64,000 bases of DNA from Actinacidiphila alni. Its GTDB lineage: Bacteria > Actinomycetota > Actinomycetes > Streptomycetales > Streptomycetaceae. The stretch covers positions 1 to 64,000 of the forward strand of contig NZ_FONG01000028.1 of NCBI RefSeq assembly GCF_900112845.1, read 5' to 3'. Of this stretch, positions 1 through 7,920 are shown piece after piece. Both the position numbers and the translations under genes were made by a program. A model generated the notes under the pieces. It was not told the DNA's origin, did not search any database, and saw only the letters and a list, made by a program, of their open reading frames with translations. Each line of letters opens with the position of its first letter. The stretch's first letter is position 1.

Positions 1-549
1 CTCACCCTCTACCTCCAGGACACGCTCGGCTTCTCCCCGCTCGCCGCGGGCGCCACCTTCGGTGTCCTGGGCGCCGGTACGGTCCTCGGCGGGCTCACCG
101 CCGCGCGCGTGATCGCGCGGACCTCCACCACGACCACGCTGGTGGCCGGCGGCCTGCTCCAGGCGGTCGCCACCGCCGTACTGCTCCTCCTCGGCACCGG
201 CACGGGTACGGCACTCGCCCTGCTGCTGCCCGCCACATTCCTCGGCGGCATCGGCAACATGCTCGTCATCGTCGGTTTCATGATCACCGCGACCAGCGGG
301 GTGCCGGACGACGAACAGGGCCTGGCGACCGGGCTCGCCTCGATGTCGCAGCAGGTGGGCATCACCCTGGGCACACCGGTCATGTCCGCGATCGTCACCG
401 CGGCGAGCGGCGGCGCGATCACCGCCTCCGCGATCCACCACGGCGTCACGACGGCCGTGGCGGTCAACGCGGCACTCGTGCTGCTCGGAGTCGTCCTCGC
501 CGCGAACTTCCGACGCGGCGACCGCACGCGTACGGCGCACCACGAGTAA
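1..549 (+). CDS. MFS transporter (DHA2/EmrB-QacA type), C-terminal part
   Basis: The reading frame is open from base 1 and stops at TAA 547-549, giving the last 182 residues of a membrane transporter whose start lies outside the window. The visible part alternates hydrophobic helices with short Gly/Ala-rich loops, and a segment with 'GLATGLASMSQQVGITLG' resembles the helix-11 region of 14-TM drug:proton antiporters. It would export small molecules across the cytoplasmic membrane. The next genes point the other way, so it probably ends its transcription unit. Substrate cannot be inferred. Confidence 0.85.
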   Translation, partial: LTLYLQDTLGFSPLAAGATFGVLGAGTVLGGLTAARVIARTSTTTTLVAGGLLQAVATAVLLLLGTGTGTALALLLPATFLGGIGNMLVIVGFMITATSGVPDDEQGLATGLASMSQQVGITLGTPVMSAIVTAASGGAITASAIHHGVTTAVAVNAALVLLGVVLAANFRRGDRTRTAHHE

Positions 550-591
550 ACGCGCGCGGTGATCACACCGTCGCCGCCGGACCGTGCCGCC

Positions 592-687
592 TCACCTCTC
601 GATCGGCGCCGGATGAGCGGCGAAGGACGCGCGGTCCCGATGGCCCGTCGTGCGCAGCAGGCTCGCGAGGTACTTCCCGGCCGTACG
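592..687 (-). pseudogene. Fragment of a LuxR/LAL regulator C-terminus
   Basis: The last 31 codons before a stop at 592-594 read as the end of a LuxR-type helix-turn-helix, including 'YLASLLRTTGHRDRASFAAH'. The end of the intact regulator at 27851-30913 reads 'HVASLLRKTGHPDRASFAAH'. Hand alignment of 601-688 with 27860-27947 gives 75 matches in 88 bases. Homology stops abruptly upstream, where the frame becomes unrelated, so only the extreme 3' end of a lost regulator survives. It sits just downstream of the phosphatase gene that ends at 732. Confidence 0.8.
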
Positions 688-731
688 GATGCGGCACGGG
701 CGGCGGGGCGTCGGTTCCAGGATGACGGCCC

Positions 732-2603
732 TCACCCGTCGCCCGCCGGCGGGACGTGGACGGCGAGCATCGCGATGTCGTCGCGGTGGTCGGTGCGGGG
801 CACGGAGTCGGCGAGGAGCTCCAGCACCTCCGACAGCGAGGTCCCGGCCGTACGGGAGCGGGCGAGCAGCCGGCCGACCTCCTCGATGGACACGTCGATC
901 GGGCTGCCGGGCTGTTCGACCAGGCCGTCGGTGTAGAGCAGCAGGGTGCTGCCGGGCGGGAGCACCTGCTGGTGCGCCGTGCGCGCGCGGGGCGGTTGCA
1001 CATACGGGTGCAACAGCCAGTCGTGCCGCTCCAGTTGCTCGACCGGTCGGCCCGGGACGAGCAACAGGGGAGGCGGATGGCCCGCGTTCGTCCATTCCCA
1101 CAGCCAATGGCCGTCCGGCAGCGGAGTCAGGTGGCCGTGCACGAGGGTGCCGCTGAGATCGACGTTCAGACGGCGGCCGGCGCTTTCGAGAGCGTGCACG
1201 GCGGCCACCGGCGAGCGGCCGGTATGGTCGTACTCCGCTTGGCGGAGCATGCTGCGGGCCTGACCCATCACCGTGGCGGCCTGCACGCTGTGGCCGGTGA
1301 TGTCGCCGACGGTCACCACCACCGGCCGCCGTCCGTCCAGGACCTCCGATCCCTCCGGCCGGTCCCGCCCGTCCGACCCGTGCGACGCGTCCGGCCCGTC
1401 CGTGACCGCGTACGCGTCGTACCAGTCGCCGCCGATCATCTCGTCGTGCGCCGCGGGCCGGTACAGCGCCGCCAGATCCAGGCCGGGAACGTCCGGCAGG
1501 TCGGTGAGCATGGCCCGCTGCAGGTGCCGCGCCGTACTGACCTGATGGTCGAAGTACAGCGCGCGCTCGACGGCCCGTGCGGTGTACCCGGCGATCGCGG
1601 TCAGCACGGCCTGCTCGGGCACGTCGATCTCGTGCGGTGTGTCCCAGGCCAGTACCAGACTGCCGAGGTTGGCACGGTGCGTGCCGGGCAGCGGGACGCA
1701 CACGGCCGTCTGGAGGCCCATCGCGTCGAAGACCGCCACGGTTCGGGGGCTGTAGCCGTCGATCAGGGCCTGCCGGTCCGGGACCACGACCACCCGGTTC
1801 TCCCGGGCGGCCTGCGCGCTCGGCCAGTCCGCCGTCAGCGCGTACTCCGGGAACTCCGTCTCCAGCTTGACCGGCGGCGCCAGCCGGTCGACCGTACGGC
1901 GCATGGTGTTCCGGTCGCGCAGGGACAGCCCCACATAGGCGGGTCTCAGGTCGCCGCTGACCAGGTCGCTGACCCGGCGGCGCACCTCGCCCAGGCCGGT
2001 CGTGGCGGTCAGCACCTCGGCCGCCCGCAGCAGCAGCTGGGCCCGGCCCAAAAGAGCCTCCAGCGGCTGCGCCACCTCGGAGGCCAGCTCCGCGCTGTGC
2101 CGCAGTGCCTGTGCGTCCGGCCGCGCGCCACTCGCGGGCGTGGCGTACATCCGCAGCCGCAGCTCCGCCCCGCACGCGGCCGACAGATCGCTGAGGTCTT
2201 CCAGATTCCGGGCCGTCCACGCCCGGTGCTCGCCGTCGAACGCGCCCAGCACGCCGATCGGCTCGTCGTCCCCGCCGACGACCGGCACGCCGAGGAACGC
2301 TCCCGGCAGCCCGTCCGCCCGCCGCGGCTCCGGACCCGCGGCGGCGGCCCGCCATTTGGAACGCGGCGCCGGTACGACGGCCGAGTCCACCGTCCGTGCG
2401 GAGCGACCTTGCAGGACGACGGGTGCGCCCGCCGTCATCACCTGGCGGCACAGCCCGACCTCGGCGTCGGTGTGCCAGTATTCCCGGGGCGGCCAGGATT
2501 CCACCGTCGGCGCGTCGGAGCCGGGCGACTGCCAGGTCGTCAGTACCAGTGTCCGGGGCACTTGCAGGACACTGGCCACCAGACGGGCGAACCGGTCCAC
2601 CAT
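732..2603 (-). CDS. GAF-domain PP2C (SpoIIE-type) phosphatase
   Basis: Predicted 623-residue serine phosphatase that would dephosphorylate STAS-type anti-anti-sigma factors in a partner-switching pathway. Two GAF-like regions (about 1-150 and 190-345) precede the SpoIIE domain (about 370-620). All metal-site motifs are present: GGDWYD 391-396, DITGHS 434-439, NAGHPPPLL near 506, TDGL 558-561 and a DD pair at 608-609. Start: ATG at 2603 lies 3 nt after GGAGG, while the GTG one codon later has a better 6-nt spacing; the frame stays open further upstream but reads into the divergent gene's promoter. No membrane segment is seen, so it is probably a cytosolic sensor phosphatase. It is divergent from the related phosphatase at 2880. 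Confidence 0.88.
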   Translation of the reverse strand: MVDRFARLVASVLQVPRTLVLTTWQSPGSDAPTVESWPPREYWHTDAEVGLCRQVMTAGAPVVLQGRSARTVDSAVVPAPRSKWRAAAAGPEPRRADGLPGAFLGVPVVGGDDEPIGVLGAFDGEHRAWTARNLEDLSDLSAACGAELRLRMYATPASGARPDAQALRHSAELASEVAQPLEALLGRAQLLLRAAEVLTATTGLGEVRRRVSDLVSGDLRPAYVGLSLRDRNTMRRTVDRLAPPVKLETEFPEYALTADWPSAQAARENRVVVVPDRQALIDGYSPRTVAVFDAMGLQTAVCVPLPGTHRANLGSLVLAWDTPHEIDVPEQAVLTAIAGYTARAVERALYFDHQVSTARHLQRAMLTDLPDVPGLDLAALYRPAAHDEMIGGDWYDAYAVTDGPDASHGSDGRDRPEGSEVLDGRRPVVVTVGDITGHSVQAATVMGQARSMLRQAEYDHTGRSPVAAVHALESAGRRLNVDLSGTLVHGHLTPLPDGHWLWEWTNAGHPPPLLLVPGRPVEQLERHDWLLHPYVQPPRARTAHQQVLPPGSTLLLYTDGLVEQPGSPIDVSIEEVGRLLARSRTAGTSLSEVLELLADSVPRTDHRDDIAMLAVHVPPAGDG

Positions 2604-2879
2604 CCGCCTCCGTACGGCGCCGAGGGACCCGCGAGTCCGGGAAAAACAACTGATCTGGCACGCCCAACGTAGTCCATCGCAGCGCCGGTCGTTCAGCCGA
2701 CCGGACCGTGAAGGACGGTTCGCGGCCGTCCGGCCCTCCGCGGGGCGCACCCCGTGGTAGGGGAGAAGTGGAATCGAACGCGCGCACCTGGGCAGTGGTG
2801 CAGCGGGGGAGCGGCCACGGTGTCGGGCCGGACGACGGACCGGCGCCGGGCGCTGACCTGCCGAGGAGAGGTATTGAGG

Positions 2880-4040
2880 ATGTTCGGTCGCCAGGAGGGC
2901 GTGGAGCGGGAACTGCGGGCGACGGCGCCCCACGAGATGGTCGCCGCGGCACGGGCGCTGTTGATCGAGCGGGCCGGTGCGCTGGACGCCGCCCTGCTGC
3001 TCGCCGACTACGGCCGTACCGTGCTCCAGCCGGTCACCGAGCTGCCCAGGACCGCGGGGGCGCTGCCGATCGCCGACGACCCGTGGGGGATCGCCTTCTC
3101 CCAGCAGATCCCGGTCGTGGCCGGGATGGACGGCGACACGGTGGTGCACGCCCCGGTAACGGTGCGGGGCGACCGGCTGGGAGTGCTGGCGGTGAGCTTC
3201 GGCGAGCCGGACGTGAGCCGGGAGCTGGTGGCCGATCTGGCCGAATTCGCCGGCGCGCTCGGACACGAGCTGCTGATCGCCGACCGCGAGACCGACCTCT
3301 TCCAGCAGGCGCGCCGCCGCAGACGCCTCACGCTGGCCGCGGAGATGCAGTGGCAGTTGCTCCCGGGAACGGGCTGCGCCAGGAAGGAATTCGCCCTGGG
3401 CGGCCACCTGGAGCCGGCCTACGCGGTCGGCGGCGACAATTTCGACTGGTGCGCGGACGCGGACCAGCTCGTCGTCACCGTGACCGACGGCATGGGCCAG
3501 GGCGTGGACGCCTCGCTGGTGACCAGCCTGGCGGTCAACGCGATGCGCAACGCCCGGCGTGCCGGTCTCGATGTGGTCGGCCAGGCCACCCTCGCCGACC
3601 AGGCCCTCTTCGGGCAGTACGGCGGGGCCGCGCACGCGGCCACGCTGCTGCTCCGCTTCGATCTCACGACCGGCCGGGTCAGCGCGGTCGACGCGGGTTC
3701 ACCGCGGGTGTACCGGCACCGGGACGGCCACGTGGAGCAGATCGAGCTGATCGCGCAGATGCCGCTCGGCATGGCGGAGGACACCCCGTACGAGGAGCAG
3801 TCCTTCCTGGTCGAGCCCGGGGACCGGCTGGTCCTGGTCAGTTCCGGTGTGCACCGGGCCCGGTCGGACGACGGGACGGAGTTCGGTCGGGGTGCGCTGC
3901 ACGACGGGCTGCGCGGCGTGGCGACCTCGGCGCCGTACGACACGGCACGTGCGGTGGTCGGTTCGCTCTTCGACCACATCGGCGGTGGTGACCTCGAATC
4001 GGACGCGGCCGTGGTGGTCCTGGACTGGAGCGGTGGGTGA
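2880..4040 (+). CDS. SpoIIE-family phosphatase-like protein with altered active site
   Basis: A 386-residue protein with an N-terminal sensor-like region (about 1-140) and a SpoIIE/PP2C domain (about 150-386). ATG 2880 follows a GGAGAGG ribosome site at 8-nt spacing. Recognisable motifs are GGDNFD (184-189) and DGMGQG (203-208). The usual TDG motif, which supplies a metal-binding aspartate, reads SSGV (321-324), and the last DD pair reads SD (374-375). The family normally needs these acidic residues, so activity may be weak or lost and the protein may act by binding instead. It is transcribed away from the canonical phosphatase at 732-2603 and ends in a two-hairpin terminator. Confidence 0.8.
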   Translation: MFGRQEGVERELRATAPHEMVAAARALLIERAGALDAALLLADYGRTVLQPVTELPRTAGALPIADDPWGIAFSQQIPVVAGMDGDTVVHAPVTVRGDRLGVLAVSFGEPDVSRELVADLAEFAGALGHELLIADRETDLFQQARRRRRLTLAAEMQWQLLPGTGCARKEFALGGHLEPAYAVGGDNFDWCADADQLVVTVTDGMGQGVDASLVTSLAVNAMRNARRAGLDVVGQATLADQALFGQYGGAAHAATLLLRFDLTTGRVSAVDAGSPRVYRHRDGHVEQIELIAQMPLGMAEDTPYEEQSFLVEPGDRLVLVSSGVHRARSDDGTEFGRGALHDGLRGVATSAPYDTARAVVGSLFDHIGGGDLESDAAVVVLDWSGG

Positions 4041-4095
4041 GGTGTGCCCTCCGGGTGGGGCACACCCCTGAGCCGGCGCACCGGCGCCGGTTCAG
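4041..4095. terminator. Double-hairpin convergent terminator
   Basis: Two stems directly follow the phosphatase stop. The first has 9-bp arms at 4041-4049 and 4058-4066. The second has 12-bp arms at 4068-4079 and 4084-4095 with one G-T pair, and overlaps the stop of the converging MarR gene (4092-4094). It probably terminates both directions. Confidence 0.7.
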
Positions 4096-4541
4096 GGCAG
4101 GCACTCCTGGAGCGCCTGGAGTGCCCGCAGGAGCTCCCTGCGCCGCCTGGGCGTCAGATCGCGCAGCACCGCGGCGAGATCGCTGCGCCGCTGCGCGGAC
4201 ACCTTCTCCAGCAGATCACGGCCGCGCCCGGTGGTGGCGAGGGTGATCTCGCGGCGGTTGTGGGCGGAGCCCCGGCGGTCGAGCAGCCCCGCCGCCTCCA
4301 ACCGGTCGCACAGGCGGCTCGCGGCCGGTACACCGAGGTCGAGCGTCTTGGCCAAGCTGGTCAGATTGACGCCGGGCGACGCATCGACGCCTTCCAGCAC
4401 GCGCATCTGCTGCGTCGACAGCTGCGGATTGACGCGTGTCTGTGCGCGCGACCACAGCACGCTCAGCCGCCGTATGGGCTCGGACATCTGCCGGGCGAGC
4501 TCCAGCAGCTCGGCTGTCGGGTCCGTACTCTCTTCGGTCAC
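4092..4541 (-). CDS. MarR-family transcriptional regulator
   Basis: Predicted 149-residue dimeric winged-helix repressor. The region 'LSTQQMRVLEGVDASPGVNL' followed by the recognition-helix region 'VPAASRLCDRLEAAGL' and the wing 'RGSAHNRREITLAT' is typical of MarR. I chose GTG 4541, which starts just before the conserved part; an in-frame ATG at 4592 would add 17 residues. Neither has a strong ribosome site. A candidate GTGT-N15-GGGTAG promoter lies about 140 nt upstream. The aldo/keto reductase gene at 4842-5822 lies upstream on the same strand and may be regulated by it, but this is only inferred from position. Confidence 0.85.
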   Translation of the reverse strand: MTEESTDPTAELLELARQMSEPIRRLSVLWSRAQTRVNPQLSTQQMRVLEGVDASPGVNLTSLAKTLDLGVPAASRLCDRLEAAGLLDRRGSAHNRREITLATTGRGRDLLEKVSAQRRSDLAAVLRDLTPRRRRELLRALQALQECLP

Positions 4542-4681
4542 GTCAGCACCAGGCGACCGCTGCGGACGCCCGCCGGTCGCGGCGCATGGCACGGCAGCAG
4601 AACGGTGTGCCGTCGATCACCGCGTTGCCGTACTGCACTCTCACGCCTCCGCGCCGCCGTCCACAACCCCGTATGGGCGCC

Positions 4682-4706
4682 CTACCCTGCCTCATCAGCA
4701 CTACAC
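4682..4706 (-). promoter_or_regulatory. Candidate SigB-type promoter for MarR gene
   Basis: On the minus strand GTGT (4706-4703) is followed after 15 nt by GGGTAG (4687-4682). This fits the loose Streptomyces SigB-type pattern GNNT-N14-16-GGGTAC/T. Pattern match only. Confidence 0.35.
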
Positions 4707-4841
4707 GGACGGATTCGGCGGAACGGCCGGCGGCCTCCGGGGAGTGTCCCGTACGGAGGCGGACCGGGGCCGTGCTCGAACACGACTCGCACAACGGGCT
4801 CGTACGGATGACAGGGCGGTCCCGGGAGCGGTGGGGCGGCC

Positions 4842-5822
4842 CTACACCGCTCGCGCCACGGTCGTTCGCGCGGCTCGCGCCGCGTCGAGCCGTGCGCACT
4901 GTTCGACGGTCAGGTCCAGCTCCACCGCGTCGAGCGCTTCGTCCAGCTGACCGAGGCTGCTGACGCCGACCAGCGGTATCACGGCCGGAGTGCCGTGCAG
5001 CATCCATGCGTACACGACCTGGTTGGGTGTGGCCCCGGCCTCGTCCGCGACCTCCGCGAGGACGGCCAGCGCGCTGTCGGTGGCCGCGTGCCGGTACTCG
5101 ACGGGTACCGGCTTCGTACCCGTGTAGGCGCCACCCAGCAGCGAACTGTAGGCCAGGACCGTCAGGTCCGGCTGTGTCGCGGTGTAGTCGAGCATGGGCG
5201 TGTCGAGGGCGACCTGGTAGTCGAAGTCGGCCTCGGCCGCCGGGGTCAGATACGTGTGCCGCTGCTGCAGTGCGGTGAACGCGGGGAGGTTCTGGCGCCG
5301 GGCGATCTCGCGGGCCCGCGAGAAGCGCAGGACGTCCTGATTGCTCATGCCCACCTGGTCCACCACCCCGTCGGCCACGAGTCGGGCAAAGACGTCCACG
5401 GTCTCGTCCAGTCCTGTGCGCGGATCGTCGATGTGCCCGTAGAGCAGATCGATGCTCTCCCTGCCCAGGCGTCGCAGGCTTCCGGACACGGCGGTCTCGA
5501 CGGCCGCGCGGGAGAGTCCCTCGCGGTTGGCGGGCCACTGACCGGCGCCCGCGGGCAGGGCGCCGACCTTGGTGGCCACAGTGATCTCGTCCACGATGCC
5601 GCGCTCCGCGAGCCAGCGGCCGACAAGGCGTTCGCTGTCCCCGCCGTCGCTGCCGTCGCGCCAGAAGCAGTAGCAGTTCGCGGTGTCGATGAAGGAGCCG
5701 CCGCGCTCCACGAACCGGTCGAGCAGGGAGAAGGACGTGTCGTCGTCGACCACCGAGCCGAACGGCAGCGTGCCCAGGCACAGCGTGGAGACGGAACGGG
5801 AACCGAGATCGCGGTAACGCAA
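4842..5822 (-). CDS. Aldo/keto reductase
   Basis: Predicted 326-residue NAD(P)H-dependent oxidoreductase of the TIM-barrel aldo/keto reductase superfamily. The catalytic tetrad is visible: Asp46 and Tyr51 in 'FIDTANCY', Lys85 in 'VATKVG' and His130 in 'LLYGHID'. The early 'LGTLPFGS' motif is also typical. Start is taken as TTG 5822, placed after an AGAGG sequence and opening on 'RYRDLGS', which matches family N-termini; an ATG at 5876 would add 18 basic residues. It lies alone between MarR and CsbD genes. Substrate is unknown. Confidence 0.88.
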   Translation of the reverse strand: MRYRDLGSRSVSTLCLGTLPFGSVVDDDTSFSLLDRFVERGGSFIDTANCYCFWRDGSDGGDSERLVGRWLAERGIVDEITVATKVGALPAGAGQWPANREGLSRAAVETAVSGSLRRLGRESIDLLYGHIDDPRTGLDETVDVFARLVADGVVDQVGMSNQDVLRFSRAREIARRQNLPAFTALQQRHTYLTPAAEADFDYQVALDTPMLDYTATQPDLTVLAYSSLLGGAYTGTKPVPVEYRHAATDSALAVLAEVADEAGATPNQVVYAWMLHGTPAVIPLVGVSSLGQLDEALDAVELDLTVEQCARLDAARAARTTVARAV

Positions 5823-6016
5823 GGGGATACACCTCTTCGAATGGTGCCGCCCGCGCGGCGGCCCTCGGATCCTCACAGTTGAACCGCGCTCGAACGCAAG
5901 GGCTGCGCCGATTCAGCCGTGGCCCGGACGCCCACGGCGGCGTGTGTGCGGACCGGACCTGCGTCGGCCGCCACCCCGCGGGAGGCGCCCGGAGCCCCGG
6001 GATCCGAATCATCCGG

Positions 6017-6040
6017 GTGTGATCTCGCGCGTACCGGTAT
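6017..6040 (+). promoter_or_regulatory. Candidate SigB-type promoter for csbD-like gene
   Basis: GTGT at 6017-6020, then 14 nt, then CGGTAT at 6035-6040. Expected start of transcription is about 70 nt before the CsbD start codon. CsbD proteins in Bacillus are general-stress (SigB) proteins, which makes the match plausible. Confidence 0.45.
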
Positions 6041-6116
6041 TGAGCGGCCCGAACCGGGCAGCAGACCGGAAGAGGCTGATCGGCCAGGCGGTCGGCGTGA
6101 TTGAGGGAGGCGGATC

Positions 6117-6311
6117 ATGAGCGGCAGCGACAAGGCCGAGGGCAAGAAGGACGTGGCGGCGGGCAAGGTCAAGGAGACCGTCGGGAACGCCGTGGGCAAC
6201 GAGCGCCTTCAGGCCGAGGGCCGCGGTGACCAGGCCAAGGGCCATGCGACCGAGGCCAAGGAGAAGGCCAAGGACGCGATCAAGGACGTGTTCCACCGCG
6301 ACAAGGACTGA
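6117..6311 (+). CDS. CsbD family stress protein
   Basis: A 64-residue, Lys/Glu/Ala-rich hydrophilic protein with the CsbD signature: 'DKAEGKKDVAAGKVKETVG' followed by 'GNERLQAEGRGDQAKG'. ATG 6117 follows GGGAGG at good spacing. Family members are abundant, intrinsically flexible proteins induced by general stress; the biochemical role is not known. It stands alone, preceded by a SigB-like promoter and followed by a long hairpin terminator, so it is likely monocistronic. Confidence 0.92.
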   Translation: MSGSDKAEGKKDVAAGKVKETVGNAVGNERLQAEGRGDQAKGHATEAKEKAKDAIKDVFHRDKD

Positions 6312-6320
6312 TTGCGTTGT

Positions 6321-6367
6321 GCGTGATCAAGGCGGACCGGGTGCTCTCCGGTCCGCCTCGATCACGC
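6321..6367 (+). terminator. Hairpin terminator after csbD-like gene
   Basis: Arms 6321-6340 and 6348-6367 pair over 20 bp with one mismatch around a 7-nt loop, starting 10 nt after the CsbD stop. Confidence 0.8.
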
Positions 6368-6395
6368 GTGGCGGGGCCGGGTGCCTGCATCGCGT

Positions 6396-6517
6396 TCAGG
6401 TATCGCGTGGGTGCTCGTCGCCTTGCGACGGGGTGAAGGTGAAGTAGGCGTGCGTCCCGGTCACGTCCATCAGGCGGTGGACGACGGGCGGCACGGTGGC
6501 GGAGATCAGCAGCGCGC
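6396..6517 (-). pseudogene. Fragment of a STAS anti-anti-sigma gene
   Basis: The minus strand encodes the tail of a STAS protein ending at a TGA at 6396-6398. The stretch 'PPVVHRLMDVTGTHAYFTFT' matches 'PPALERLLEVTGTRPYFTFT' near the end of the intact STAS gene at 13428-13841 (13 of 20 identical). Upstream the frame runs into a perfect terminator hairpin, so only about 40 codons remain and no start exists. It is squeezed between the CsbD terminator and the terminator of the YbdK-type gene. Confidence 0.75.
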
Positions 6518-6520
6518 ACT

Positions 6521-6561
6521 GCGTTCGTCCCGGCCGCGGGGGCAGCGGCCGGGACGAACGC
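6521..6561 (-). terminator. Perfect hairpin terminator after YbdK-type gene
   Basis: A 17-bp perfect stem (6521-6537 with 6545-6561) around a 7-nt loop begins 2 nt past the stop codon of the ligase gene on the minus strand. Confidence 0.85.
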
Positions 6562-6563
6562 GG

Positions 6564-7724
6564 TCAGGCGGGGACGCGGCCCGCTTCGTCGTCACCGGCC
6601 GGTGCCGCTGTGGGGGGCGGGGCGGTCGCGGTCGGCGCGATGAGGTCGAGCAGAGCGGCCGTACCGCCCTCTTCCCGCGCGCGGCGTTGCCGCTCGGCGC
6701 CTGTGTTGGCATCGAGCAGGCGGACGAGGCCGTCGTGGACGCGCTGTTCGTCACCGTATTCCCGCAGGGCGGGAGTGACATGGTCCAGCAGTGCGGCGAC
6801 GACGTCGGCGGCTCTGGCGGGGGAACCGCTCAGCGGGTCGACGAGGTTGCCGGTGAGGCCGTGCCGGGCGGCGTGCCAGCCGGCGGCGTGCAGGACGCTG
6901 CTGGGCGGGTCCAGCGGTGGGGCTCCGTCGATCGTCTGGCGCAGTCCCGTGGCGACCAGGGCACGGGCCAGCCCGGCGAGGGTGATGGCGCTGTCGACGT
7001 CCAGTTGGACGTCGGCCGCGCGTACTTCCAGGGTGGGGTAGGTCTCGGAGAGCCGGGCGTGCCAGTAGAGCTGCCGACGGTCGGGTATGACGCCGGTCCG
7101 CAGCAGTGCGTCGACACGCTGCTCGTACGTCGCGGCGTCTCCGGTGTAGGGCGGGGCGCCGCTGACGGGCCAGCGGCCGAACACCACGGTCCGCCAGCTG
7201 GCGAAGCCGGTGTCACGGCCCTCCCAGTAGGGCGAGTTGCCGCCGAGGGCGACCATGACGGACAGCCAGGGCCGCAGCCGGCCCAGGGCGGCGGCGCCCG
7301 CGTGCCGATCGGGTACCGCGACGTGGATGTGCATGCCGTCGATGAGCTGCTCGTCGACCAGTACCGCCGCGTTCTCGCGCATCTCGTGATAGCGCTGCTT
7401 GTCCGTGACGGGGATCGTGGTGCCGGAGGAGAAGGGCGCCGCGCCGGTGGCCGCCAGCCGGCAGCCCGCGCGGGCCGCAGCGTCGCCGACCGCCGTACGG
7501 AAGTGCGCCAACTGCTCGGCGGCGTCGCCCAGTTCGGTGCAGATGCCGGTGGCGACCTCCACCTGGGCCTGCAGGAGTTCGTTCTCCACTTCGGTGACAC
7601 CGACCTCGGCACCCAGATGTGCCATTGCCTGTACCTGTGTCGCGCGCGGCGACGGTAGTCCGGTACCGGCGTCGAGTAGCAGGTATTCCTCTTCGATGCC
7701 CAAGGTGAGGGGGGAGTCCGTCAT
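6564..7724 (-). CDS. YbdK-family carboxylate-amine ligase (glutamate-cysteine ligase-like)
   Basis: Predicted 386-residue ATP-dependent ligase of the GCS2/YbdK family, which joins glutamate to an amine such as cysteine. The N-terminus 'LTLGIEEEYLLLDAGTG' is the family hallmark, followed by 'TEVENELLQAQVEVATGIC', the metal-site region 'DGMHIHVAVPDR' and 'ALGGNSPYWEGRDTGFASWR'. ATG 7724 is chosen because the signature starts within ten residues; no clear ribosome site precedes it. The real substrate is uncertain because YbdK proteins have only weak glutamate-cysteine ligase activity. The gene ends in a perfect terminator. Confidence 0.88.
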   Translation of the reverse strand: MTDSPLTLGIEEEYLLLDAGTGLPSPRATQVQAMAHLGAEVGVTEVENELLQAQVEVATGICTELGDAAEQLAHFRTAVGDAAARAGCRLAATGAAPFSSGTTIPVTDKQRYHEMRENAAVLVDEQLIDGMHIHVAVPDRHAGAAALGRLRPWLSVMVALGGNSPYWEGRDTGFASWRTVVFGRWPVSGAPPYTGDAATYEQRVDALLRTGVIPDRRQLYWHARLSETYPTLEVRAADVQLDVDSAITLAGLARALVATGLRQTIDGAPPLDPPSSVLHAAGWHAARHGLTGNLVDPLSGSPARAADVVAALLDHVTPALREYGDEQRVHDGLVRLLDANTGAERQRRAREEGGTAALLDLIAPTATAPPPTAAPAGDDEAGRVPA

Positions 7725-7920
7725 AGAAGGTGCGTACCCCCGATTTCTCCGACCACGGCGGGCATTCGCGCGGGCAACCTGCCCTGCCGCGGGCACGGCA
7801 TCCGCGCAGGACCTCCATGCCGACCGGAACGGCGAGGCGGCCAGCCGGGCTGGCCTCCGCCGAGCCGTGCGGCTCCGCTCGCGGGCATGAGATGACGCCT
7901 GCGGTGGAAGATGTGTGGAC

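Noticed and set aside
592..2952. Long minus-strand open frame of 786 codons
   Set aside because: It overlaps the SpoIIE phosphatase in another frame and is Arg/Gly/Pro-rich without motifs; only its last 31 codons (the LuxR fragment) are meaningful.
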